64,000 bases of DNA from NCBI RefSeq assembly GCF_023806485.1, contig NZ_JAMSLR010000010.1, positions 1-64,000 on the forward strand, given 5' to 3'. Positions 8,781-21,324 of this stretch are shown here, piece by piece. Positions within the stretch are counted from its first letter, which is position 1. Each line of letters opens with the position of its first letter. The position numbers and the translations under genes were made by a program. The notes below the pieces were generated by a model, which saw only the letters and a program-made list of their open reading frames with translations, was not told where the DNA came from and made no database searches. Source of the stretch: Thermalbibacter longus. GTDB taxonomy: Bacteria > Chloroflexota > Chloroflexia > Thermomicrobiales > Thermomicrobiaceae.

Positions 8781-8915
8781 CTATCCGGCTCGCTGCTGAG
8801 CTGCCTCCCTCAGGGCCGCCGCCAGTTCCTCTGTCGTCAGCGGACGCTTCGCTTCACGCAGCAGAGCAAGGAGCACGGCACGGTGTTGCTCGCTCAAACG
8901 CAGTTCGGTGCTCAT
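8781..8915 (-). CDS. Small helical protein, 44 aa
   Basis: The start at 8915 is set by a very strong GGGAGGAGGG ribosome site 5-6 bases upstream; the longer upstream frame is arginine-rich and unlikely to be translated. The product has two helices with a turn (HRAVLLALLREAKRPLTTEELAAAL), the look of a minimal helix-turn-helix or winged-helix fragment. It could regulate or dock onto the 548-aa protein encoded 77 bases downstream. Its function is unknown. Confidence 0.6.
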   Translation of the reverse strand: MSTELRLSEQHRAVLLALLREAKRPLTTEELAAALREAAQQRAG

Positions 8916-9075
8916 CCAGACCCTCCTCCCGCAATGCCGGGGAGTAAGTCTACCGTTTTTGCCATCCCGACGGCAATCGAAACGATCACGCTCTGTTCTC
9001 GTCCGCCTCACGTGGGGAGAGATCGCAGGCTGCACGTGAAGTGACGGTGGGCTGGGACGAACCGCAACGCCGCGC

Positions 9076-10086
9076 TCAGACGCGACCGCTGTAGGCGAGC
9101 GCTAGCGCGACCGCTCCCAGGATGATGGCATCGCCGCCGAGCTCCGCTGTGGTGAGCCGGACGCTTCGGAGCGAGGCCGGGTAGGCATATTGCCGCACGC
9201 GAGCCTGCAACGGCTCCATGAGCAGTGGGCCGACCTCGGCTACCGGGCCGCCTAAAATGACCGCCTCGGGGTTCAGCACGGTGATCAGGTTCGCGATCGC
9301 CAGGCCGAGTGTCTGCACTGTCTCCCGAACGATCTGGTCAGCGACTGAGCTGAACGCGGCCGCCTGGAAGATCTGTCTCAGGGTCGGCTGTCGGCGGCCG
9401 AGCGGCACCCGAGCCGGATCATCGGGGGACTCGGCGAGCCGCTCACGCAGGCGGGCCTGAATTGCCGGAGCGGCGGCGAAGGCCTCGAGGTGCCCGGGCT
9501 TGCCACAGGAACAAAGCGGGCCGCCGGTCGAGACGACCATGTGCCCGATCTCTCCCGCGGTGCTACTGGCGCCGTAGAGGAGCCGGCCGTCGACGATGAT
9601 GCCCCCGCCCACCCCCGTAGCGAGATGCACATACACCAGGTTCTGGCAGCCGCGGCCGGCCCCGAACGCCGCTTCGCCGAGCGCCGCTGTCCTTGCATCG
9701 TTATCGAGCACCGCAGACAGCCCGAGCCGCTCTTCGATGAGGGCGACGAGCGGGAACTGTTCAAAGCCAGGTGCCCGGTGAGAGAGCAGCGTCAAACCAC
9801 GATGGGGATCGACCGGTCCACCGAAGGCGATCCCCGCTGTTTCGATTCGACCGAGCGGCACGCCGGCCTGTTCACATGCCTGTTCGGCGAGGTGGTGCAC
9901 CGTGAGGACGACGGTGAGCGCATCGGCCTTGCCGTCGAACGCCTGGGCCTGCCCGCGGATGCGCCCGCTGCCATCGGCCACGACGACACGCTGGCCATGC
10001 CCGCCGATCTCGATGCCGATCACGAGATGATCGACCGCTGGCGGCCGTCGCCAGAAGCTGCTGACGTTGACATCTACCACAGCCAC
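9076..10086 (-). CDS. ROK-family sugar kinase or regulator-like protein
   Basis: The 336-aa protein has the ROK architecture. A phosphate-1 loop lies near 24-33 (GIEIGGHGQR), DND with the catalytic Asp130, an adenosine/phosphate-2 loop ATGVGGG at 157-163, and the ExGH motif at 179-182. The zinc motif, normally CxCGxxGCxE, reads C192-S-C194-G-K-P-G-H199-L-E, so histidine replaces the third cysteine. There is no N-terminal winged helix, which favours a kinase (glucokinase or N-acetylmannosamine kinase type) over a NagC-type repressor. The start is GTG at 10086. It is monocistronic and divergent from an EamA transporter. Confidence 0.85.
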   Translation of the reverse strand: MAVVDVNVSSFWRRPPAVDHLVIGIEIGGHGQRVVVADGSGRIRGQAQAFDGKADALTVVLTVHHLAEQACEQAGVPLGRIETAGIAFGGPVDPHRGLTLLSHRAPGFEQFPLVALIEERLGLSAVLDNDARTAALGEAAFGAGRGCQNLVYVHLATGVGGGIIVDGRLLYGASSTAGEIGHMVVSTGGPLCSCGKPGHLEAFAAAPAIQARLRERLAESPDDPARVPLGRRQPTLRQIFQAAAFSSVADQIVRETVQTLGLAIANLITVLNPEAVILGGPVAEVGPLLMEPLQARVRQYAYPASLRSVRLTTAELGGDAIILGAVALALAYSGRV

Positions 10087-10143
10087 CCCATCCAGCGATC
10101 CATGCCACGGCCCGCTACCAGGTCAGACCCGAACGAGCTACGC

Positions 10144-10152
10144 ATTGTAGCA
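10144..10152 (-). promoter_or_regulatory. Extended -10 promoter element of the ROK gene
   Basis: On the minus strand the sequence TGCTACAAT matches an extended -10 (TGnTATAAT). It would start transcription near 10137, giving a leader of about 50 bases. No clear -35 hexamer accompanies it. Confidence 0.45.
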
Positions 10153-10199
10153 CGACGTCTCGGGCGCCTCGCCTGTTTGCGGTACGGAGACGCGATGGG

Positions 10200-11171
10200 A
10201 TGGTAGTCTACGTGATGGAGTCGAGCGCGAGGGGGACAGGCGCCACGATGACGGATGGCGGGACCGCATCGGTGATCCGGCCAGTTGCGCCAGAGCGCAT
10301 CAGCCTGGCCGGAGTGGTGCTCGCGCTGGTGGCCGTACTGAGCGTGTCGACCAGCGCGGTCTTCATTCGATTGGCTGGACAGGTCAGCCCCTACGAGATC
10401 GCGTTCTGGCGACTGGTCGTGGCGTCGGCGGTGCTGGCTCCAGCCGTGTGGCTGACGGGAGCCTGGCCGGCTGTCCGCGCTGTCGGCCTGCGGCGCTTCG
10501 CGCTCTACGGAGCTATCCTCTCGGCCCACTTCATCACCTATAACCTGGGACTCCGCTACGCGCCGGTCGCCCACGTTCTGCCGCTGATCTACATGTCGAC
10601 CATCTTCATCGCGATTCTCTCGGCCGTCGTCCTTCGAGAGCCGTTACGCCGGGCACAGCTCGCCGGGATCGGAGTCGTGATCGCTGGCGCGGGGATCCTG
10701 GCCGGGTTCGAGCCGCGGTTCGACCCGCGGGTTCTGCTCGGCGATGGGTTTGCCGTGCTCTCGGCCATCACGTTCGCGCTGTATTCGATGGTGGGCCGGC
10801 AACAGCGGCAGCGCGTGCCGCTCTTCGGTTATGCCGTGGGCGTCTACGCGATGGCCGCGCTGTGGACGGCGCCACTCGCGGCTCTGGCGGCCTGGTCTGC
10901 CAGCGACGCGGGAGCCGCGAGCTCTCGCTACTCCCTGCAGGTCGTGCTCTCCCTGCTGGCGCTCGGCCTGGTCCCGAACGCGATCGGCCACACGCTGTAC
11001 AACGCTAGCGTGCGCCGGTTGAACGCGGCGGTCGCCAACGTCCTGTTCACCCAGGAGGTCACCGGTGCCATCGTGCTCGCCTGGCTCATCCTCGGTGAGA
11101 CACCGACGACCAACGCGCTCGTGGGTGCGGCAGTGATGCTCGCCGGCATCCTGGTGGTGCTGTTGCGCTGA
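10200..11171 (+). CDS. EamA/DMT-family transporter
   Basis: The protein of about 323 aa has ten hydrophobic segments in two EamA repeats, as in RhaT/YdcZ-type exporters of the drug/metabolite superfamily. The first repeat covers about residues 40-165 and contains PYEIAFWRLV; the second covers about 185-320 and contains the LGETPTTNALVGAAVM signature. Three in-frame starts are possible (10200, 10215, 10248), and none has a clearly better ribosome site; the mature protein begins near 10300 in all cases. It is convergent with moeA. The substrate cannot be predicted. Confidence 0.85.
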   Translation: MVVYVMESSARGTGATMTDGGTASVIRPVAPERISLAGVVLALVAVLSVSTSAVFIRLAGQVSPYEIAFWRLVVASAVLAPAVWLTGAWPAVRAVGLRRFALYGAILSAHFITYNLGLRYAPVAHVLPLIYMSTIFIAILSAVVLREPLRRAQLAGIGVVIAGAGILAGFEPRFDPRVLLGDGFAVLSAITFALYSMVGRQQRQRVPLFGYAVGVYAMAALWTAPLAALAAWSASDAGAASSRYSLQVVLSLLALGLVPNAIGHTLYNASVRRLNAAVANVLFTQEVTGAIVLAWLILGETPTTNALVGAAVMLAGILVVLLR

Positions 11172-11183
11172 GGGGCAGTGTCT

Positions 11184-12503
11184 TCACGGTACGCACCAGG
11201 GATCGAGAAGCTGGACGTCGACGATGGCGCCTGCTGGTGCCTCGTTCCACTGCTCCGGGATAACGGCTAGCCCGTTGGCCTGGGCTACGGAGCTGAGGAT
11301 GCCGGAGCCCTGCTCGCCGACCGGCCGCGCAACGTACTCGTCCCCTTGGCGCTCCAAGCGTACCCGGACAAAGTGGCGTCGTTGCCCGCGGTTCTCGCAC
11401 GGTGCCAGTAGCCTCGCGCGCACGGTGGGGAGCGCCCAGTCCTCGTAGCCGAGCATTTTCAGGATCGCTGGCCGGCCGAACTGCAGGAAGGCCACGTAGG
11501 CCGCTACCGGGTTCCCCGGTAGTCCGAGCATCGGGACTCCGCCGATCCACCCGAAGGCCATAGGTTTGCCTGGCTTGATGCGAACCTGCCACAGCTCGAC
11601 CCGTCCCTCGGCCTGCAGGACATGCTTGACGAGGTCATAGTCCCCGATCGAGACCCCGCCTGACGTCAGGATCAGATCGGCGCCGCGCGCGCTCCGGAGC
11701 CTCGATCGGATCTCATCCGGGTCGTCGCGCACGACGCCGAGCAAGATCGGCTCGCCGCCGCACTGTTTCACCAGGGCCGCCAGCGTGTAGTTGTTACTGT
11801 TGCGGATCTGGCCGGGCAGGAGCTCCGGTCCCAGGTCGATGACCTCGTTGCCAGTGGCAAGAATGGCAACCCGCGGTCTCCGGTGAACCGTCACCCACCG
11901 CTGGTTGAGCGATGCGAGCACGCCGATGCAGGCCGGTCGCAGCACGGTTCCGGCCGGCAGGACCTCCTGCCCGGCTGCGACGTCCTCACCGGCGAGCCGA
12001 ACGTTCTCCCCGGGCTTGGCTGGGCGGAAGACCCGGATCTCAGCCCGCCCGCGTCTGTGCCCGGAAACGGTGCCAGGTTCCCACTCATCCGTCTCTTCGA
12101 AACGGACGACCGCGTCTGCGCCCTCGGGCAGCACAGCCCCGGTCATGATGCGCGCCGCCTGCCGAGGGCCGATTGAGACGGCACAGCGCGAGCCTGCGGG
12201 TACCTCGCACACGACCGTTAGGGCCACTGGGTGATCGTAGCTCGCGCCGGCCGTGTCGGACGCTCGCACCGCATAGCCGTCCATGGCGGAGTTGGTGAAG
12301 GGTGGGACATCATGCCCCGCGACGACCGGCTGTGCCAGCACCAGTCCCAGCGCATCGAGTAACGGCACGCGGACTGCCGGCAACGGGCCCACTGCCGCTA
12401 GGACTCGCTCGCGTGCCTCGTCGACGCTCAAGAGCGACTCGACGTCTTCCCAGAGGCGATCGGTTCGAACTCGCGCGGATGACGGGCCTCGGGAGGTCGT
12501 CAT
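11184..12503 (-). CDS. moeA: Molybdopterin molybdenumtransferase MoeA
   Basis: The 439-aa enzyme inserts molybdate into adenylylated molybdopterin, the last step of molybdenum-cofactor synthesis in the cytoplasm. Recognisable features are FTNSAMDGYAVR near 67, the ILATGNEV block near 207, the SGGVSIGDYD motif near 272 (MoCF-binding domain), KPGKPMAFG near 304 and GLPGNPVAAY near 319. A GGAG lies 6-7 bases before the ATG at 12503, inside the end of mdh, so mdh and moeA are likely one transcript. It is complete and of normal length. No other moa or mob genes are in view. Confidence 0.95.
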   Translation of the reverse strand: MTTSRGPSSARVRTDRLWEDVESLLSVDEARERVLAAVGPLPAVRVPLLDALGLVLAQPVVAGHDVPPFTNSAMDGYAVRASDTAGASYDHPVALTVVCEVPAGSRCAVSIGPRQAARIMTGAVLPEGADAVVRFEETDEWEPGTVSGHRRGRAEIRVFRPAKPGENVRLAGEDVAAGQEVLPAGTVLRPACIGVLASLNQRWVTVHRRPRVAILATGNEVIDLGPELLPGQIRNSNNYTLAALVKQCGGEPILLGVVRDDPDEIRSRLRSARGADLILTSGGVSIGDYDLVKHVLQAEGRVELWQVRIKPGKPMAFGWIGGVPMLGLPGNPVAAYVAFLQFGRPAILKMLGYEDWALPTVRARLLAPCENRGQRRHFVRVRLERQGDEYVARPVGEQGSGILSSVAQANGLAVIPEQWNEAPAGAIVDVQLLDPWCVP

Positions 12504-12515
12504 GTCGATCTCCGG

Positions 12516-13550
<1,035 letters not shown>

Positions 13551-13605
13551 GCTGGTCGTAGCGTATGCGAGGGGTTACCCGCGCACGCGAAGCGAGAGAC
13601 GACCA

Positions 13606-15270
13606 GTGATCGACACGGTACCACGTCGCGTTATCCTGATCGGGTTGAGCGGGACCGGCAAGACCAGCCTGGCTCCGCTGGTGGCGGAGCGACTGGGCTT
13701 CGATCCGGTCGACACCGACGCGCAGGTGGAAGCACGCTTCGGTTGCTCGATCCCGGAGATCTTCGAGCGTTACGGCGAGCCGGTGTTCCGTGCCGCCGAG
13801 CGACAGGCACTCCTCTCGGCATGCGCTCGGGAGCGCGTGGTCGTGGCCACCGGCGGCGGGGTGGTTCTTGACGAGGCGAACTGGGTCGCGATGCGCCCGG
13901 CCAGCGTCATCGTCCACTTCCAGGCCAGCCCGGACACGATCGTCGAGCGGTTGCGCCGGCAATGGGGGCACGATCCCCGTTCGGTGAGGCCACTGCTTCG
14001 CGGTGATGATCCGGAAAGACGCATCGAGACGCTCTGGTCGGAACGCGCCACGCTCTATGCCCGGGCGGACCTCACGGTGCAGACGGACGGGAAGTCGCTC
14101 GAGGAGATCGCCCGCGAGGTGGAGGCGGGCGTGCGGGCGCACGCGCAACGGGGGCTCGTACCGGTCGCTTCGATCGGTGGAGCGACGGGCCGGTCGGATG
14201 TGTTCGTCGCGCCGGGCCTCCTCGCCGAACTGGGACGTTTGGCCCGCTCGCGCTGGCCGATGGCGCGTACCGCCTTCGTCATCGGCGACGCAGCGGTGTG
14301 GCAACACTGGGGCAAGGAGGTGAGCCAGGCGCTGTCCGAGGCTGGCTTCCAGGTGCGGTCAGCGACCGTGCCTCCGGGCGAAGAGAGCAAGTCGCTCGCT
14401 GAGGTCGAGCGGCTACTGGGCTGGCTGCTCGAGCACCGGATCGATCGGGGGGATATTGTCGTCGCGGTCGGTGGCGGCGTGGTGGGTGACCTCGGTGGGC
14501 TGGTGGCCTCGCTGATCCTCCGGGGCGTCGGGCTGGTGCAGGTGCCGACCAGCCTGCTGGCCATGGTCGACGCGAGCGTCGGCGGGAAGACGGCCGTCAA
14601 CCACCCGCGCGGGAAGAACTTGATCGGCACCTTCTACCAGCCCCACCTGGTCGTGGCCGACCCGCGGGTGCTCGACACCCTCCCCGCGGCCGAGCTGCGC
14701 TCCGGCTGGGCCGAGGTCGTGAAACACGCGATGATCGAGGTGACCGCGACCCGGCAGTATCCGGGCGTCTTGCTGCCCCTGCTCGAGGCGGCGCCGTTAG
14801 AGCGGGATACGCTGGATCCAGCCTGGCTCACGCAGGTGATCCGGCGGAACATCGAGATCAAGGCGGCGGTCGTGCAGGCCGACGAGCGGGAGGCTGGACT
14901 GCGGCGGATCCTGAACTATGGCCACACCCTCGGGCACGCCATTGAGGCCGCTGAATACCGTTACCGGCATGGCGAAGCGGTGGCGCTGGGCATGCGGGCA
15001 GTGGCCTGGATGGCAGTTGCGCTCGGCCTGGCAGAGCAGGAGCTGTCGGAGCGCCAAAACCAGCTGCTCGATCGGCTGTGCTTGCCCAGGCACTTCGAGG
15101 GGAACGCCGATCTGGTCTTCGAGCGCCTGGCCTACGATAAGAAGGCGGTGCGTGGAGAGCTCACTTGGATCCTACCAGTCAAGCCAGGCGAGGTCGTGGT
15201 CACGCGTGAGGTGCCGCGTGATCTAGTTCTGGCTGCGCTCCATGCTTTGCAGGCGGGAGCACCACGCTGA
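13606..15270 (+). CDS. aroKB: Shikimate kinase / 3-dehydroquinate synthase fusion
   Basis: The 554-aa bifunctional enzyme covers two shikimate-pathway steps. Residues 1-170 are shikimate kinase, with ATP loop GLSGTGKT (13-20), substrate Asp at 36-38, FRAAE near 61-65, GGG at 83-85 and a lid arginine segment near 129. Residues 185-545 are 3-dehydroquinate synthase, with GEESKS near 258, NAD-binding GGGVVGDLGG at 289-298, DASVGGKTAVNHPRGKN near 322 and SGWAEVVKHA near 366 with its zinc-ligand region. Both active sites look intact. The GTG at 13606 was chosen from the promoter position and the start of the kinase fold. The order in the fusion differs from the pathway order (synthase is step 2, kinase step 5). 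Confidence 0.93.
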   Translation: MIDTVPRRVILIGLSGTGKTSLAPLVAERLGFDPVDTDAQVEARFGCSIPEIFERYGEPVFRAAERQALLSACARERVVVATGGGVVLDEANWVAMRPASVIVHFQASPDTIVERLRRQWGHDPRSVRPLLRGDDPERRIETLWSERATLYARADLTVQTDGKSLEEIAREVEAGVRAHAQRGLVPVASIGGATGRSDVFVAPGLLAELGRLARSRWPMARTAFVIGDAAVWQHWGKEVSQALSEAGFQVRSATVPPGEESKSLAEVERLLGWLLEHRIDRGDIVVAVGGGVVGDLGGLVASLILRGVGLVQVPTSLLAMVDASVGGKTAVNHPRGKNLIGTFYQPHLVVADPRVLDTLPAAELRSGWAEVVKHAMIEVTATRQYPGVLLPLLEAAPLERDTLDPAWLTQVIRRNIEIKAAVVQADEREAGLRRILNYGHTLGHAIEAAEYRYRHGEAVALGMRAVAWMAVALGLAEQELSERQNQLLDRLCLPRHFEGNADLVFERLAYDKKAVRGELTWILPVKPGEVVVTREVPRDLVLAALHALQAGAPR

Positions 15271-15299
15271 TTGTCCCCGGCCAAACGGTATGGTATATT
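15271..15299 (+). promoter_or_regulatory. Promoter of the mtnA-ahcY-metK operon
   Basis: TTGTCC (15271-15276) and TATATT (15294-15299) are separated by exactly 17 bases, directly after the aroKB stop. Transcription would start near 15306, just before the SAM riboswitch. Confidence 0.7.
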
Positions 15300-15320
15300 C
15301 GCGCAAAAGCGAATAGGGCT

Positions 15321-15480
15321 CCTCTTATCCAGAGTGGTGGAGGGAACGGCCCGAGGAAGCCCGGCAACCGGCAGCCAGCCTGCACGGTGCCAATTCCGCC
15401 GACGGCGCTCGTGAGACGCTTCGAGCGAGGCGTGGGTCTTGCCAGAGGAGCCGCGCCGCGACCCGTCGGGAGATGAGAGG
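15321..15480 (+). ncRNA. SAM-I (S-box) riboswitch
   Basis: The sequence follows the S-box consensus. The 5' P1 strand CCTCTTATCC is followed by AGAGTGGTGGAGGGAACGGC, CCGAGGAAGCCCGGCAACC, and the GTGCCAATTCC segment after P3. The closing P1 strand is GAGATGAGAGG. It binds S-adenosylmethionine. The 3' P1 strand can instead join an antiterminator: 15475-15486 pairs with 15494-15504 across a 7-base loop. That structure is incompatible with the terminator hairpin just downstream, which is the expected OFF switch when SAM is abundant. Confidence 0.95.
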
Positions 15481-15494
15481 GAGCCGCAGTATAC

Positions 15495-15522
15495 GGCTTC
15501 TCTCGGGGGAGAAGCTATTTTT
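15495..15522 (+). terminator. Riboswitch-controlled intrinsic terminator
   Basis: The perfect stem GCTTCTC/GAGAAGC (15496-15502 with 15509-15515) is followed by TATTTTT. Its 5' arm is shared with the antiterminator of the SAM riboswitch, and it ends just before the mtnA start. Confidence 0.85.
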
Positions 15523-15539
15523 GCGTGAAGAGCGGGGGC

Positions 15540-17950
<2,411 letters not shown>

Positions 17951-18039
17951 GTGGCGCGGGGCAGCGGAGCACTGGGGGCGAGTGATCCGCCCGCCGGCTA
18001 GGACCCGGTCGAGGCACGCGCCGGAGTGAGAGGACGACC

Positions 18040-19263
18040 GTGACGACGAGCATGATGCGCGCAGCGCAGACCTTCTTCACCTCCGAGTCGGTGACCGAAG
18101 GGCATCCGGACAAGCTGTGCGACCAGGTCTCGGATGCCGTGCTCGATGCCATCCTGGCTGAGGATCCGGACGGCCGCGTCGCATGTGAGACGGCGACGAC
18201 GACCGGGCTCATGATCGTGATCGGCGAGATCACGACCTCGGCATGGGTCGACATCCCACAGATTGCCCGGCGCGTGGTGCTCGAGGCCGGCTACACCGAT
18301 TCGGCGTACGGCCTGGACGGCCACACGATGGGGGTGATTACCTCCATTAAGGAGCAAGCGCACGAGATCGCGAGCGGGGTCGACCAAGCGCTCGAAGTGC
18401 GGAGCGGTCTCGCTACCGACGCATTCGACCGCATCGGCGCTGGCGACCAGGGCATGATGATCGGCTTTGCCTGCACCGAGACGCCGGAGCTGATGCCGAT
18501 GCCGATCGCACTGGCGCACGGCTTGACGCGGCGACTGGCGCAGGCGCGCAAGGCTGGGATCCTTCCGTACCTCCGACCGGACGGTAAGAGCCAGGTCACG
18601 GTCGAATACCGGCGCGGCGTGCCGGCCCGTGTCGATACCGTCGTGCTCTCGGCCCAGCACGACCCTGACGTCGACCCGGATCGCCTGCGCGAGGACTTGC
18701 TGGAAGTCGTTGTCCGGGAGGTCATCCCTGGCGGGTTGCTCGATAGCAACACGCGTATCCTGATCAACCCGAGCGGAAGCTTCGCAGTCGGTGGTCCGAT
18801 GGCCGACGCCGGCATGACCGGACGCAAGATCATGGTGGATACCTACGGGGGCATGGCTCGCCACGGCGGCGGGGCCTTCTCCGGCAAGGATCCGACCAAG
18901 GTCGACCGCTCCGGCGCCTATGCCGCGCGCTACGTCGCCAAGAACGTGGTGGCGGCCGGTCTTGCCGATCGCTTCGAGCTCCAGATCTCGTACGCCATCG
19001 GCGTGGCCCGTCCCCTAGCGATCCACATCGAGACCTTCGGTACGGCTCACGTCGAGGAGGAGCGCATCCTGGAGCTCGTGAATCGCCACTTCGACCTCCG
19101 CCCCGCGGCCATCATCCACGAACTCGACCTGCTACGCCCGATCTACCGCCAGGTGGCAGCCTATGGTCATTTCGGGCGACCCGATCTCGATCTCCCGTGG
19201 GAGCGGGTTGACAAAGCCGAGCTCCTGCGCTACGAAGCGGGGTTGGCGCAGACCCGGGCGTGA
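18040..19263 (+). CDS. metK: S-adenosylmethionine synthase
   Basis: The 407-aa enzyme makes SAM from methionine and ATP. GHPDK with the triphosphate-binding lysine is at 21-25, the GAGDQG signature near 133, and the glycine-rich [16 protein letters not shown] loop near 279. It is of normal length with a GTG start at 18040 behind GAGAGGACG. It lies 89 bases after ahcY with no terminator in between, so SAM feeds back on its own synthesis through the upstream riboswitch. Confidence 0.96.
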   Translation: MTTSMMRAAQTFFTSESVTEGHPDKLCDQVSDAVLDAILAEDPDGRVACETATTTGLMIVIGEITTSAWVDIPQIARRVVLEAGYTDSAYGLDGHTMGVITSIKEQAHEIASGVDQALEVRSGLATDAFDRIGAGDQGMMIGFACTETPELMPMPIALAHGLTRRLAQARKAGILPYLRPDGKSQVTVEYRRGVPARVDTVVLSAQHDPDVDPDRLREDLLEVVVREVIPGGLLDSNTRILINPSGSFAVGGPMADAGMTGRKIMVDTYGGMARHGGGAFSGKDPTKVDRSGAYAARYVAKNVVAAGLADRFELQISYAIGVARPLAIHIETFGTAHVEEERILELVNRHFDLRPAAIIHELDLLRPIYRQVAAYGHFGRPDLDLPWERVDKAELLRYEAGLAQTRA

Positions 19264-19298
19264 GAACGGGAGACTGGCGCTGACCGGAGGTCGATGGG

Positions 19299-20270
19299 GT
19301 GAAACGCGCTCTGATAACCGGGGCCTCTGGCTTCGCCGGCCGGCACCTGGCCCGAAGGTTGACGGAGTCCGGTACCTGGGAGGTCATCGGGCTCTCGGCG
19401 CGCCCACATACCCCAGGGTCCGAACTGCATCACCATCTGGTCTGTGACTTGCTCAATGCAGAGCTCACGCGCCGGACGCTGTCCCACTGGCGTCCCGACG
19501 TCATCTTTCACCTGGCTGCGGCGAGCTATGTGCCCCGATCTTTCGCCGACCCAGCAGGCACACTGGTGAACAACGCTGTGGGGCAGATCAACCTCTTGGA
19601 GGCTGCCAGGCTGCTCGACCCGATGCCGACAGTGTTGATCGTGAGCTCGTCGGACGTCTACGGCCTGGTTCACCCTGACGAGCTGCCGGTGACCGAAGCC
19701 CAGCCCTTCCGCCCCCTCAGCCCGTACGCCGTGAGCAAGGTCGCGCAGGACATGCTCGGGTTGCAGTATCACCTGAGCTACGGGATGCCGGTGGTTCGCG
19801 TGCGGCCGTTCAGCCATATCGGCCCGGAACAGAGCGACCGCTTCGCCATTGCGAGCTTCGCTCGCCAGATCGCCGAGGCGGAGGCTGGGCTTGCTCCACC
19901 GGTCCTCCTGGTGGGCAACCTCGACGTCGAGCGGGATTTGCTCGACGTGCGCGATGTGGTGCGGGCCTACGAAATGGTGGCCACGCCCGGACTTGCGGGC
20001 CAGGTCTTCAACATCGCTGGAGGTAGATCCTGGCGCCTCCGTGACGTCCTGGAGCGTCTCCTTTCGCTATCTTCGATCTCGATCGAGGTTCGCCAGGACC
20101 CATCCCGCCTGCGGCCAGCGGATATCCCCATGCTTCGCGGCGATGCGACCGCACTGCGGCAAGCCACAGGTTGGGTGCCGGAGATCCCCCTGGAACAGAC
20201 GCTGGCTGATACGCTCGAGTACTGGCGGAGGTCCGTCCGCGGATGCCGCGGGGGCCGCTCCCGCCGCTGA
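19299..20270 (+). CDS. NAD-dependent epimerase/dehydratase (GDP-mannose dehydratase/reductase-like)
   Basis: The 323-aa extended short-chain dehydrogenase has a GASGFAG nucleotide loop at 8-14, a serine-rich IVSSSDVYG strand near 113, and the catalytic YxxxK in LSPYAVSKVAQD near 143-147. The RPFSHIGPEQ segment near 169 is typical of GDP-4-keto-6-deoxymannose reductases and GDP-mannose 4,6-dehydratases, so a role in deoxysugar-nucleotide synthesis for surface glycans is likely. The start is GTG at 19299, 35 bases after metK. Whether it belongs to that operon is unclear. Confidence 0.8.
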   Translation: MKRALITGASGFAGRHLARRLTESGTWEVIGLSARPHTPGSELHHHLVCDLLNAELTRRTLSHWRPDVIFHLAAASYVPRSFADPAGTLVNNAVGQINLLEAARLLDPMPTVLIVSSSDVYGLVHPDELPVTEAQPFRPLSPYAVSKVAQDMLGLQYHLSYGMPVVRVRPFSHIGPEQSDRFAIASFARQIAEAEAGLAPPVLLVGNLDVERDLLDVRDVVRAYEMVATPGLAGQVFNIAGGRSWRLRDVLERLLSLSSISIEVRQDPSRLRPADIPMLRGDATALRQATGWVPEIPLEQTLADTLEYWRRSVRGCRGGRSRR

Positions 20271-20320
20271 GGCTCGACAGGCAGCCGGCCGGACCCTCCG
20301 GGGTTCCGGGTGAGATGGCC

Positions 20321-21262
20321 CTAGTTGGGTGGCAGCTCGACCTCTGCCACGAGCACGCCATCGCGCAATGGCAACAAGGATCCTCGCAGCACAAGCGCGT
20401 GCTCACCTGCTTCGCGAGCGGTGCGACACCAGCGGAGCAGCCGGCGCACGGCGACCAGGTCTCCGTCCGGAGAGCGGTAGACAGGCTGGTAGCCCAGCGG
20501 CAGGACCCCGTTCAGGAAGTGAACGGCGCGCCACGCCGGCCAGTCCGGTCCAATCTCCAGGTCTTCCGCACGCGGCCAGGAGAAGTAGCTCGCCTGCTTC
20601 TCTGGTTGAGAAAACGGCCTCGCCCGGCCCTCGGACAGGGCATGGATCGCAGTGACCAGCAGGCTGCCCCCGATCCGGGCAGCTTCGCGTTCGAGCCAGT
20701 CGCCTGGTAAACCGAGCGGCAGGTCGAAGACGGACTGCTCGACGATCGGTCCGGCGTCGAGCTCGGCTGTAAGCTGGTGAATTGTCACCCCAACGCGCAG
20801 TCGTCCATGGCGATAGATCCAGAACAGCGGGTCGGGGCCCCGGTATGCCGGCAGCGCCGACGGGTGCAGGTTGAGCCCGCCTAGGGGCGCGAGCGCGACG
20901 AGCTCGTCGGGGACACGCCAGGGAAAGCAGGAGACGACCAGCATGTCCGGCTCGAGCTGTCTCAACCTCTCCAGCACCTGGGTGTGCCGGAGCGTGCTGG
21001 CTTCGAGGATCGGAATCCGACGGTGACTGGCGATCTGCTCCAGCGCCGGCTCGCGGTCGGCCAGAACTACGGGGAGCGAGAGCGACCTGAGGCGGACAGC
21101 AGCCGCGCCGTCCCTGCGCCGCGCGGGGACGACGACCGCCACGACCGGAATGCCTGACTCGATCAATGCTTGGAGCGGGAGAGCGCTCAGCCGGCAGGGT
21201 CGCCCGAAGAAGAGCACTCTGGGTCGCTCTCTCGCCGTCGGGCATGAGATGCGGTTTGACAC
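20321..21262 (-). CDS. Formyltransferase-fold protein (Fmt/ArnA-like)
   Basis: The 313-aa protein resembles methionyl-tRNA formyltransferase and sugar-nucleotide formyltransferases that use 10-formyltetrahydrofolate. The catalytic triad is conserved: Asn131 and His133 in LNLHPSALPAYRG, and Asp169 in TAELDAGPIV. The N-terminal Rossmann strand is VLFFGRP. The C-terminal 70 residues (near 215-290) are shorter than and unlike the tRNA-binding domain of Fmt, so a small-molecule or sugar substrate is more likely than initiator tRNA. The start is GTG at 21262 with an AAAGGAG site. It is convergent with the epimerase gene and divergent from the YggX gene. Confidence 0.75.
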   Translation of the reverse strand: MSNRISCPTARERPRVLFFGRPCRLSALPLQALIESGIPVVAVVVPARRRDGAAAVRLRSLSLPVVLADREPALEQIASHRRIPILEASTLRHTQVLERLRQLEPDMLVVSCFPWRVPDELVALAPLGGLNLHPSALPAYRGPDPLFWIYRHGRLRVGVTIHQLTAELDAGPIVEQSVFDLPLGLPGDWLEREAARIGGSLLVTAIHALSEGRARPFSQPEKQASYFSWPRAEDLEIGPDWPAWRAVHFLNGVLPLGYQPVYRSPDGDLVAVRRLLRWCRTAREAGEHALVLRGSLLPLRDGVLVAEVELPPN

Positions 21263-21324
21263 GTGATCGCCGCTCCTTTAGGCTTGCAACGGTTGCCGGA
21301 ATGTGAGCTTGCGAGGTGACATCG

